In this document: positions 32,401 through 42,976 of the stretch, piece after piece
How positions within the stretch are numbered: the first letter of the stretch is position 1
Layout: each line of letters opens with the position of its first letter
From: Microbotryum silenes-acaulis
Lineage: Eukaryota > Basidiomycota > Microbotryomycetes > Microbotryales > Microbotryaceae
Direction of reading: 5' to 3'
Assembly (NCBI GenBank): GCA_003665825.1
Contig: QPFY01000006.1
Coordinates: 248,001 to 312,000 of the forward strand
Length of the DNA: 64,000 bases
Position numbers and translations under genes: made by a program
The notes under the pieces: model-generated
Told to the model about the DNA's origin: nothing
What the model saw: the letters and a program-made list of their open reading frames with translations, nothing else
Databases searched by the model: none

Positions 32401-34660
32401 GACATAAACATATGCGATGACCTGTGCAAATAATTGAGGCTTGTGAGCATTCTATCAGCTCTGTTTCGACTGAGTCCCAGATTTACATACCTTCCCAAAG
32501 ACTCCTGGTGCATGGCCACGGCCTAATACATCCGCAAGGAGGGCTTTCAATTTCCCGTGAAAGACCCGTGCTACTATGTTGGGACGGTCGGATGCGGCTT
32601 GCCCGGGAAGCAACGCGTTGACGATTTCCGACCAGGCAGGATTGCATGTCATCGTGATGAATATGTCCGGAGCACCGAAAACACGAACGATGGCCATAGC
32701 ATCTTGGTAAAGTTGGACCATTTGGCGTGGCGATCCGGTGTGTGACGACGGTAGAATTACTCTCTTGCCAATCTGCGCGGGATCGAGTCCTTCAGCCAGA
32801 CTTGCTTGAAGGGACGAATACTCTTCGGCTCTGAGCTTTTTTTTGATTTGTTCTCATCCACCGAAGCCGATCCTGTTCAGTTAGTGCCCAGGCGTCGGCA
32901 ACAAATTTCTGGAACAACCGGCCTCCAAGGAACAATGTCGGGTAGCTGATATTGTTGGGACGGATATGGAAGTACTACGCGTTGAATTGGTTTTGCGTTA
33001 CACGTTTCGAGCCGCTCGGCCCGGTTTGTGGGTTATTGTGGGCGTTGGCGTTATCCATTGTGTGTTGCAAGACGCCGTCTTCGTCCCGCACCCGTCGAGC
33101 TGCCTCCGTTGCGGAAGTATTTTGGCTGAGGGGGATTCTGTCGTAGTACCAGTCTTCGCGTATGGTAACAGTAGCGGATATGTCAGGGCCATGAGCGCAG
33201 GGTGCCCATCGTAAATGAATTGAATCCCGTGGCTGTTGTCGTTTGGCGGGTGACGTAATCGGACGACAATCTCTCTTCTCGAAGACCGGTATTCTGTGTC
33301 GTCCCCGGGTAGAATGACGGCAACCTCGTCTTGAGTTGGTAAGTTGTAGATTCTCGGATCTCGATTGCGCGGCGCAAGTAACCGCAGCTGGTACATATGT
33401 GATGCATCACAGTCCATGAACTCCTGTGCTGTCAAGAACAGTTTGACGCGCCTGTTGTGATGTTGCAGCATACCGTCGAGTAGTGGAACAATTTGTTGAT
33501 ATGCCGTGTCCAGACGGTCCATTGAATCTGCGTCGCGCTTCAATGCGTTCCGTCGGAGCCAGGAATAGAATCTGCGCAAAGACTGGGTTGCTTGCTGGGT
33601 ATGGTGCCAGGGTGCCGATACGATGAAATACGTTCCCGCTCAGGTAGAAAGATGGTGGCCCGGAACCGCTGATGATGCCATGACCTTTGCTTGTCCCGAA
33701 TGATGCCATAGCAAAGCTTTCATTGAATGCCAGAATGCGTTCCCGAAAGATCTTCTCAACTGTTTCACGGATATTCAGCAAGGCTGTTAGTCCGCTGTAC
33801 TTGATTTAGCAGGTTGAAGGAATGGACGTGTACCGACCTGGACCATCGCCAGTCAAAAGCGCGAGCAGCTCGGGGGGCGGTTTTTCGATTCCGGGTAGCC
33901 GAACTTTGCCGTCCGCGCAACAGGTTTTGAATGGTGTGACCTCGCCTGGGGTCGATGATCTTTCGAACTCCCAGTGTAAAGCCGAACAGATTGGACACTG
34001 CAATGTCATTGAGCCGAGATCGTGTCGGGCAAAAGGCCCTTCCGGCAGCGGCAGCAGAGCAGTCGGGGGGGTCCGGTTCGATCGCACTCTTTCGCGTTGG
34101 CGTCGTTGGCGCTGCTCCGCGGATCGGCGATCGACGGCAGTAGTGGTCGAAGTTGCAGTTGCGTCTGTACCTGACCCCGCGACGTGAGATAGGTCTGGAA
34201 CTGGTTCATAACGTGGGCGAACGGATCTCAAGCCTGGAGGTGAAGGACTGCGGGCGCGTCGCAGTTGCCCGGCTGCCGATGCAGATTGACTCGACGATCC
34301 AATTTGCGCGACGTCGTCTTCTTCGATTCGCCGCTGCTGCCTCTCGCGAAGTCGTCGTTGTCGCTGTGCTTCGGATCTGCGATTGTTCGAGGTTGCTGTT
34401 GGCGGGTGCTGTGCGGGCGCGACGTCGTCTTCTTCGATTCGCCGCTGCTGCCTCTCGCGAAGTCGTCGTTGTCGCTGTGCTTCGGATCTGAGATTGTTCG
34501 AGGTTGCTGGCGGCGGCGTCTGTGCGATTAGAGCGGGGGCCGGGTTGTGCGGAGGGACGCGAGCAGCCTCACGGGCGGCGCGCTCAGCTCGCTCACGTTG
34601 CCGACGTCTCTGCTGTCCCTCTGCTCTCCGTGAAGGTTGTTGTAGAGGAGACGATGACAT
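29417..34660 (-). pseudogene. Helitron Rep/helicase gene, helicase part intact, N-terminal part damaged
   Basis: Initiates rolling-circle transposition (Rep nuclease) and unwinds DNA (PIF1-type helicase). N-terminus 34660-33806: R/Q/E-rich repeats, then a zinc-like CPICSALHWEFERS and CCADGKVRLPG. Middle part: FRERILAFNESFAMASFG, FITMTCNPAWSEI, VEFQKRGLPYAHILL and KYVYKGHDR. Helicase: APGGTGKTF (Walker A), [37 protein letters not shown] and [10 protein letters not shown], to the stop at 29417. Usable introns: 32422-32490, 30490-30554 and 30332-30376. Breaks: frame changes near 33590, 33160 and the T-run 32837-32844, and an in-frame TAG near 32975. Downstream of 32421 no lesion was seen. Some breaks might be unrecognised introns, but several together argue for decay. 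Confidence 0.8.
34306..34530 (-). repeat. Tandem repeat in the Helitron N-terminal coding region
   Basis: Two near-identical units of about 110 bp, encoding the basic/acidic peptide repeat SEAQRQRRLRERQQRR followed by IEEDDVA. A third, more diverged copy of the QRQRRxRE motif lies on each side. Confidence 0.8.
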
Positions 34661-34979
34661 TTCGGCAGTGGCAGGAACTGGATGATTGAAGAAAGTACGC
34701 TACGATGTGGTAGACTCGCAAAACAGGTCGTCTCAGTCTGCGTCGGGAAGCAGAGGGTCATGTGCCACGCTGCTTTGATTGAAAATGGAACCTCGGCGAA
34801 CGTGGGCGAAACGGCCTGTGGCCGGCCGACCCTTTCTGAAACAGCGCTAGCTGGCTCAGGGGACACGCTGGACCGAGAGCTGTTGCAGTAGCGAAAGTAT
34901 TATGACGTCACGCCACATGGTTTATCTGTTGGTTTGTCTTTTGGTTTGTCTTTCGTTCTTTGACGTTCTTTGTCTCCCG

Positions 34980-35083
34980 TTACGTCTTTAGTAGATAGTA
35001 GATAGTAGATTACGTCTTTAGTAGATAGTAGATTGTCTCCCGTTACGTCTTTAGTAGATAGTAGATAGATAGTAGATAGTAGA
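34980..35083 (-). repeat. Helitron 5' terminal repeats (TAGTAGATAG microsatellite)
   Basis: In plus orientation, three copies of a ttacgtctttagtagatag unit are separated by short spacers and extended by gtagatagtaga arrays that run to the element's 5' end at 35083. Confidence 0.75.
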
Positions 35084-35714
35084 TAACCGATAGCCGCCTT
35101 CCTGCTAATCCTCATTCACAACACACCAACTCCAAGCACCTTACGCGAGCGAGAAAAAAGAAATGGACGGAGAGATCTGCAAATCGATTCGTTGCTGTTT
35201 CCTCACCGAACCACCTCGCATCGTATATTAACTTGGTGTTTGAAATTTTCTTAGTGAAACACGACGATTGGGTTCTGTAGAATCCAGTGTGCTCGGGTCT
35301 CAAGTAGTATCTGGGGTGAGCAGGACAGAGCGATTCCAGTCCTGTGCCAGAGTGAAGGTTTTCCGGCTCACGAAGGCGACTCAAGAGCTGTAATACCTCG
35401 TGATACAGCCCCAACCGAACTCTAAGAAGGTTGATCGATAAAAGATGATCGGTTCTGATAATCTGAGGCACAAATGGAAGTACTCAGATTGGAGCACTCG
35501 ACTGCGGAGGATGACATCATGCTACACACAGTCGGTTGCACTAGGCTTTCGGCCTTCGGGACGAAATTTGTGACGATGTGGATGAACTGATGCAGCAATG
35601 AAGCCCTGTGAAATGGTGCTAGGAAGGGAGAATGCAAGCCTTGGACCTCATGTGCGACTGTTACTCGAGAGAGGAGGTAAATTCTGCCATCTTGAGCGGG
35701 TGGTCGCCGAGCCC
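35084..35714. other. Intergenic region Helitron to con-6
   Basis: About 630 bp. No supported gene or repeat. Probably the 3' region of the con-6-like gene. Confidence 0.3.
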
Positions 35715-36310
35715 TCAAGCCTCGCCTAGCTTCTCGAGTTTCTCTTGAGCACTCTGCTTGGCCTCCTCGGACACGTTGGGGTTGTGGATCGCGGCTTTGA
35801 GACCGCCGGCGACGCGGTGCTGGTGCTGGTCCTCGTCTGCACCACTTCCGCCACCTGATCCACTACTTGCTCCTTCACCGACGGAGGCCGCGTGCGACTC
35901 CTCGAGTTTCTGAATCATCTCTTCGGCGTGCTGTGAGGATGAGCGCAACATTGGGTCAGCACATCATCGATCGAGTGTTACTACTGCCAGGAAGAATGCG
36001 ATCTGCCCATGTCCGAGAGAGAGGCTGAACGCACCTTGCGGGTCTCCTCGGGCAAGTTCTGCTTGTGGGCGGTGGCCTTGTAGCCACTGAGAACACGGAC
36101 ATAGTCCTTCTCGGCGACGACTGGGGATGTTCAAGACGCGGTAGATAGGTCAGCACGTTGACAAAATACCTCCGTCTTCAAGCTCGAGATCGGTTCAACG
36201 ACGCGAGGCTGATACGCTGATGACGGCGAGGGCCAGGGGAACTGACTTTGGTCTCCGACCTTCTCCAGGACCTTGTCGCCCTTGACCAAAGTGGTGTGCT
36301 CGGCGGACAT
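35715..36310 (-). CDS. Con-6 family small protein (conidiation-specific protein 6 type)
   Basis: Small hydrophilic protein of the Con-6 family, first known from Neurospora conidiation and widespread in fungi; molecular role not established. Three exons: 36247-36310 (MSAEHTTLVKGDKVLEKVGD), 36035-36120 (VLSGYKATAHKQNLPEETRK) and 35715-35930. The last exon carries a Ser/Gly/His-rich linker and the second repeat (VAGGLKAAIHNPNVSEEAK), ending KLEKLGEA. Total 121 residues with two Con-6 repeats. The first intron has a GTCAGT donor. Confidence 0.87.
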
Positions 36311-37145
36311 GTTGCGCTGTGGGGTGTGGGGTGTGGGCGGGGTGGTCTGATTATGTCCCAAGAAGAAGGCAGGGTGGGCCGATCAGCTCGCCCCCCACAC
36401 AGCTCCTGGCTCCAAGCAGCTCGATCATCGATCATGAACTCACATTGACGTGATAGGGGGGCTCGGAGTGGTGTGACAGCTGGTCGAAGCAATCGAGGTG
36501 TTGGTACTCCGTTCGTGTTGGACGCTGGGCTGTCGCAAGTCGTGAGGTAGAGGAAGGAGGGAGGGAGAGAGGAAAGCAAGAGGAGAGCGAGCTGAGCGCG
36601 TCGCTTTCGGTTGGAAGCAGCGGCGGTGGCGTCTTTTGGGTTCTGACTCTTTTTGGCCCCTAAGCAACTAGTCCGATCGAGCGATGAGCCAAAAGCTCTT
36701 GCCTTGTCCATGATTCCAAGATTTCTCCCCTTCTTTGGCCTGAGCGGCATCGAACTCGCACTCTATCCCGCAATGCAGTGTGTTAACACGGTGCATCTCG
36801 TGGCAACAAGTGGCTGCGATGTTCTCCTAAAGCTACCCTGCTGGCAGTACTGCTATGTCATTGCAATTCTCCGCAGTGGGAGTCACAATTTGATTCAAAT
36901 GAGAGTTTTCCCCGATGTTCGACTCTGCTACCACAATGGGGTAATCCCTCGAGTTGAAGTACTCGCGCAGCAACAGTTCAACTTGACGTGCTCAATTTTT
37001 GGGCGGCCGAGCGAGGTGAGAAGGGGTCCGTGCGAGTTGGCGCCTGTGTTGAGGCCACGTCGTGTGTGATCGCGGGTGGCCTTCTCCCAGCCCGTCCCCA
37101 GCCCGTCCCCAGCCCGCGCCGTGTCACGTCGTACCGATCGTCGAA
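36311..37145. other. Divergent intergenic region con-6 / RET2
   Basis: 835 bp, both promoters expected here. No gene supported. A short triplication (cccgtccccag type) lies at 37085-37115, just upstream of the RET2 start. Confidence 0.35.
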
Positions 37146-39672
37146 ATGGTGAGTTCATCGCCTACCGTACACTATCTGGACATGCGCTGATGCCTTGATG
37201 TCCACCTCTCCTCGTCGTGCGTTCGCCCTGTACCGCTCGTCGCGTTCGAAATACGCCTACGTCCTATACCGCGCCCATGCGCCTCACGTCTCCCAACGAC
37301 GCCATGTCGTACCGCTCCACCTCTTCCGCCTTTAGGTCGTTCTCGCCGCATCAATCGTCACAAAAGGGGGCAAACGTAAGTCTTGTCCCCACCTGGTTTC
37401 GACCGGTTGTGCGAGGAGCTGGCCTGCGCTGGGGAGGCACGTGGACGTGGACGCGGTCAGCGGCGCCAGGGCCTGCAAGCGCACACCCACTCGATCCATC
37501 GGATCCTCCAGCATATGGAGCAGTGATGTCCTGGCCGTGGTCAGCTCGACGTGTCCGCATAGTAACAGGCGTAGTGGGACGATGGCGCGTGCCCACCCTC
37601 GCCCCCAGCTCGGCTCGCCTCATCCCGAAGGAACCACATCTTTGCACCCTAACGAACGGAGCTCGTTGCACTGACCTTCCGGACATTCCCATTATCGACC
37701 ACAGCATTGTTGTCCCGGCAGTTCCTCGGCTTGCCGCGATCGAGGCTCGAGTCGCTGCTCGCGTCGTTCCCCCGCCTGGTGTCGCCGACCTCGGAGCACA
37801 CCGTCCTCGAAGCTTCCGGCGTACGATTCGTCTACACGCCCCTCGAGGACCTCTATGTCCTCCTCATCACCAACACCCAGTCCAACATCCTGCTCGACCT
37901 CAGCACCTTGTCGCTCGTGACCCGCATCGCGACCGAACTCGGCTCGGGCGGGCGCGGCGGAGCGATCGGCGAGATGGACGTGATGCGCGTCAGCTTTGAG
38001 ATCCTCAGTGCGTGGGACGAGGTCGTCTCGTTGGGATGGCGCGAGAACGTGAGCTTGCAGCAGGTGCGGAGTATACTCGAGATGGAGTCCCACGAGGAGA
38101 AGATCCAGGAGATCATTGCCAGGGTCAGTTTGCCTTTTGCTCGCCGTTTTGACTCATACGAAGCCGGGAATGGGTGCTCAACAACTTTTGAGAACGTACT
38201 TGGTGCTACACCAGAACAAGGAACACGAGGCAAAGGAAGAATTGAAGCGACGTGCCAAGCAACTCGAGCTGCAACGCCGCGAAATGACTCGCCGCGGCCA
38301 AAACCCTTATTCGACCAACTCGTCTTCGGGCTTCACCTCTCAAAACAACTCGTACACGCCTTCGGCCCCCTCGTACGACGCACCGGCACCGCAACGATCA
38401 TACGACGAGGAACATGCGCCGGCACCGACGACCAAGCCGTTCAAGAACAAGGGAATGCAGTTGGGCGCCAAAGGTGGCAAGAACAATACCAGCCTTGCAC
38501 AGGCCTTGGATGGCCTTGATGCGGAGGAACCCCTTTTGATGCACCGGCAGGCCGAGGAATCGCAAGAGCAGCACTACTCGTTTGCACCTTCGCCTGCCCC
38601 GGTTGCCGCGCCTGCACCCACCGACGTTTCACCTTTCGAGGTGCCAGAGCAACAAGAGTCAGTCCACGCTTGGCTGGTCTACATTCGAGCGATTACTGGA
38701 GCTTATGCTGATCTCATTGCTTCCACAGTGTCCACCTCGTCGTACGAGAAAGCCTCACACTCGAGCTGAACCGAGATGGGGGCGTCGAATCCCTGTCGCT
38801 CAAGGGTGATCTTGATCTGCGCATTGCGGACCCGGCCAAGGCCGTTCTCGTGATCGCCCTCCCCCCGCCATCATCATACGGCAAGGCGAACGATTTGCAG
38901 TTCAAGACCCACCCGAACGTCGACAAAAACGCATGGGCTCAGCGAGGCGAGATCAAGCTCAAGGAGGGCAAGAAGGGTTTCCCCGTCGGGCAGGGTCTTG
39001 GCGTGCTCAAGTGGCGCATGACCGGAACCGACGAGTCAGTCATTCCTATCTCAAGTAAGTGCCAATTTTTGATTCGCTTTCGCAAACTTGGACCCCTGTT
39101 TGCTAAAGCCCCTTTCCTTCGACCCGTCCCATTGCACAGTCAACTGCTGGCCCTCGTCCGACAACGGCATCTGCACCGTCAACCTCGAGTACGAGCTCGA
39201 AAACACTTCCATCTCATTGCACAACGTCCTCATCTCGATCGCCTTGCCACCGGGGTCGCAACCTGCGCTGTCGGAGGCCCCCTCGAATGGCTCCTACTCA
39301 CTCAACCCCGAGACATCTCGCCTCGATTGGGTCATCGACGAGGTCTCGGTCGCGGCCGGCACAACAAATGGCAGTCTCGAGTTCGAGGTCGACGGTGATG
39401 ATGTCGATGCTTTCTTCCCCGTCGTTGTCGACTTTGTCAGCCAAAAGGGTCTCAGTGGTGTTGAGGTGAGCATCGCAGTCCCCTTCGCCCCCCCATCCTA
39501 GCCCGGGCCTTCGCACGCGGCGGCTATGATTCTCGATCCACACCGTGAATCTAACGCTCATTCATTCCACTCCACCCCATAGATTCTCTCCGTTACGAGT
39601 CCAGCCGACCAAAGCCAGGTTGACTTCTCGATCGACTCTTTGCTTGCTGTCGACAAGTATGAGGTGGTGTGA
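37146..39672 (+). CDS. RET2: Coatomer subunit delta (delta-COP)
   Basis: Subunit of the COPI coat for Golgi-to-ER retrograde transport. Seven exons: 37146-37148 (ATG only), 37336-37375 (VVLAASIVTKGGK), 37705-38123 (longin domain, PLLSRQFLGLPRSRLESLL to EEKIQEIIAR), 38215-38657 (NKEHEAKEELKRRAKQLEL helix and linker), 38729-39054 (mu-homology domain start, VHLVVRESLTLELNRDGG), 39140-39465 (NCWPSSDNGICTVNLEYEL) and 39583-39672 (ILSVTSPADQSQVDF). It ends KYEVV, TGA. Total 548 residues, the usual length, with all phases consistent. The first coding exon is a single start codon followed by GTGAGT. Donors at 38124 and 38658 are GTCAGT. Confidence 0.94.
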
Positions 39673-40972
39673 GCGCTGCATCCCCCCCGCCGCTGCGCGC
39701 GAGGCCCGGCTGGTTAACTGGTTTTGATGATACGATTGAGGGGGTTGGAGTTGCTTTTATGACGATAGGTCTTGGTGAAATGAGATTTGTATTTTCACTT
39801 TATCCTGCGCGCTACGTCACTTGTCATTGAGAGCTGTGCAAGACTGCCCTGCGAAGCCGGTTTACCAGTTAACCCGAGATTCCAGATCACCCCAAGGTTG
39901 TGAACGTCAGAAAGACGAGATCTAATTACCCTTGTCAACAAAAGCCCACGAGGGACATATATCTCGTCGGCCATCAACGGGAAGAGACCGTGTGCGCCAC
40001 GAGGGTCGGCTCGCTTCGGGAACGTCAAAGCTCGATTTATATGATAAGCTCTGAGAGGGGCCTACGACCATTCACTCCGGTGCGCACCTTGTCAGGTCAC
40101 AAGTAAAGCTACTCGACCTGGGGTGAAACCGAAAGATGCTGAAATTCGTGGAGGAGAAGATGGTCGTGCGACGAGCAGGTATCGTCTCGCTCAAGCCTAG
40201 CCTGAACGTTGTCAAGAGTTGACGATCATGTCTTTCCATAACGAGCAATCCGACACGCGGTCGGGCGGTTGAGTCGTCACATTAGTTACAAGCGTCTCTT
40301 TGCATCTCAATTTGTCTCACACTCCGGCTGCCGCACATGAGCGTCCCGCTTTGTTTCCTGGGTGTACTTCGCCTATAGGCGAACCCTGGCTTGCGGCCGC
40401 TTCCGCTTTTGGATCGTCCACTCGGCAGTTCCAGACCCGACTGCCCAGGGCCCATGGGCTTACCACCCCGCACCTAACTTCGGGCAGGAGCCGAATAGCT
40501 TCATGAAGAGGCCTCAGAGGTCCCTACAGTTAGACGCGGTCGTTTCACGAGGATCGACAGCAGCAAAATGGCCACGCGCGCGAACCCGCTTAAGGATTCG
40601 CCCGAGATTACGCGCGCTTAACAGCGCTTACCGGTGCATAAGATGTGCATAAGGACGCATACGCGCGCGGCTGAATTGGGCGAACCTCATAATCCGCGCA
40701 TAGCCAGCGCTGCGATGACTCGCCCTGCTTAAGGATCGCTTAACGCGCGCTTAACGTTTGACCTCGCTTACACTTCGCATACGTAACTGCGAAGCCTGTA
40801 CTTGCACACGAGCGGGCGGATTGTTTTCTTGACCCCAAGAAGCTTCTGTGCTAAAATCCCATCAAAAGACGCTTCACTTGATTTTATTCAATGAGGCTAA
40901 GGAGCATATATTCAGGAAGTAGTTGGTCCATATAACACCGTAATTTCTACAAAAATAACTTTCCAGCAAAAT
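39673..40972. other. Gene-free region with GCTTAA/GCATA motif cluster
   Basis: No supported gene. From about 40570 to 40800 the sequence is packed with short variants of cgcttaa, cgcttac, gcataag and gcatacg in both orientations, interleaved with CG-alternating runs. The remainder is unremarkable. It may be old transposon-end sequence; this is inference. Confidence 0.4.
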
Positions 40973-41900
40973 CTATGAGTCCGCCACTGGAGGCTGTCGA
41001 GCAGGCCGCAATGTGCCCTGCAATGCTTCACGTAATAGGTTTATGGTGAAATGACGCCCAAGGTGACGAAAAACATGTTGATCCTGGGCGAGATTCACCA
41101 CAAACTCCCCATTCCATTGATCCATCACATTCCGAAAATCCAGGTCGGGTGCCAATTCCGCATGGCCTAACAACGGCTGAACAAATGCGGGGCGCAATAC
41201 GTCCTGAACACGGAAGATTTGTTGCACACACTGCCCATCACTTTTCAATCGCTTTTTCAGCACCGGCTGTAGGATTGCCAGATTTTGTTCACTGTTTGGG
41301 CACTGCAAAGGCGGGGATTAGGACAGATTCGTAATGGTGTTCGAACTTAGCGACCATGATCACCGCACGGTAGTAGTACTCACCCACTCAAATTCATCTC
41401 CAATGCAAAGCTCGTGGCAAGTGCCACCTATGTCCAAGGTAAAAATTTACCTCTCAAGCGGAAGATCGTGAAAGGGAGGACGAAGTGCCAGGCTCTGTCC
41501 TTGAAAGTCGCATGGTTGTGGTATTTGCCGATTGGACCGTAGTTCAAGTTGTGCACAAAGACACAGTCAAAGCGAGTACAGTATCCATCCTGATTGCCGT
41601 GCTTGTAACGAAAGGTTGCTCGTATGACGTGTTTGATGATATCTGAGCGTACATGAGACAAATCAGTATGCTGAGGAGACCAGTGCAGCGTTCTCCTAGT
41701 ACCAGCTCACCTGCGTCATCCCTCGTCTGTTCCGGTGTGTTATGATATATGCGGTTGGAGACTTTGAAGCTGTGATACCACTTTGCTTTCTCATCGTCCA
41801 AGGATTCGACCTCTTCACTTGAGTGTCCAAATTCGAGGAGGTAGCATGTTGTCTACAAGGCCAGGTGCCACATACGTCAGTTTGACGCCTGTTGAACACT
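40973..41900 (-). pseudogene. Transposon-derived gene fragment (C-terminal part)
   Basis: Minus-strand exon-like pieces. A segment with CYLLEFGHSSEEVESLDDEK and YHSFKVSNRIYHNTPEQTRD ends at a GTGAGC donor near 41710. It continues with IIKHVIRATFRYKHGNQDG and the FDCVFVHNL and TIFRLRG stretches (to about 41428). A further frame at 41308-40973 contains DFRNVMDQWNGEFVVNLAQ. The layout recalls C-terminal regions of proteins carried by repeated basidiomycete DNA transposons, but I cannot name the family. No complete gene was seen. Confidence 0.4.
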
Positions 41901-42061
41901 CAAAGAAGAGAAGTGGACAGTGGACCGCACGAGCTGAAGAAGGCGAGGCTGTTGGAGAGAGACCTGAAGTTCGTTCATCGTGATCATGCATCGATTGTTG
42001 CCGGCTGAATGGGATGGCAGATGGGTTCAAAGTCAGCCAAGGGCTAGGCAAGACTTGCAGT

Positions 42062-42100
42062 TACACATCGCCGTGCGAACCTGATGGGCTCCGCATGGGC
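42062..42100 (+). repeat. Candidate left terminal inverted repeat
   Basis: TACACATCGC followed by a diverged match to the reverse complement of 52552-52590 (shared blocks GAA, ATGG, TGGG). Identity after the first ten bases is only about 60 percent. Confidence 0.45.
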
Positions 42101-42976
42101 GGGCCCAGCTCCTGGCCTCCGCCTGGGATTTGTGTGGGCTCCAGCCTGCAGACCGGCATGGAATCGACTCGCGCGTGTCCATGGGAGCTCCGCGCCGACT
42201 CCATCGAGATCCCGCGCGCTCACCCACATGGCCTCCGGGGTCGGGACTTAGATGGGCCCCATTGGAATCCCGCGCAGGTTCCATGTAGCTTCCCGCATTT
42301 GCGCTGTATGGGCATACCGTATGGCCTCGAGGTGGACATCTCATAGTCACGCTATGGCGAACCGTATAGGTTTGATAGAAATGGATTTCATGGAGGCCAG
42401 GTGGATACGCTGCAGAGCCTTTGCGGTCACCAACGTAGGCCCGGCATAGAATCCTTGTGGCGGCCGCCAAATACAAGATCATCCTGAAACGGTACACCCG
42501 ATAGTTTCATTGGTCCCAGGCGGTCGGGGACTCACGGCGATGAGAGATCTTGGGTGCACGGCACGTCCGGAGCCGAAATTCGTGGCCCCTGGGTGCCTTT
42601 CGCTGAAGATGGTCACAGGCTGGTCACTCCGACGGATGGCCGCTTGGCCGAAAGTTCGGCTCTGCCTGGCTCTGCCTGGCTCTGCCAGGCACCTCCAGGC
42701 ACTGCCAAGCACCTCGCCCCGGCTCAGTTCGGTGAGACGCCCACACCTGGTCCCCCTTCCGCCTTTCCGCCGTGCGTCGTGTTCTTCCTCAGTGCCCCAC
42801 ATTCCGGGCGGCGCGCCCTTAATCATGGACCCAGGTGCCATCCTCGAGAAAGGTCAGCGCCTGAACGAACCCTTGATCCACCATACGCAAACGCGGGGCC
42901 GCAGCAAAGCTGACTCGTGTCGGGCGCGCTGCGCTTGGCCCAACCCACCCAGACTTCGTCATCCAAACTTCTTCCG

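Larger units (their letters stand above)
29207..35083 (-). mobile_element. Helitron (rolling-circle transposon), 5.9 kb
   Basis: On the minus strand the element starts TCTACTATCTACTATC at 35083, after a flanking A. It ends CTAG at 29207-29210, before a flanking T (A/T target). A 7-bp GC stem with 3-nt loop (GGCGCGC/GCGCGCC, 29218-29234) sits 7 nt before the CTAG end. These are the textbook Helitron termini (5' TC, 3' hairpin plus CTRR, insertion between A and T, no target duplication). Inside is a Rep-helicase gene on the same strand. Confidence 0.85.
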
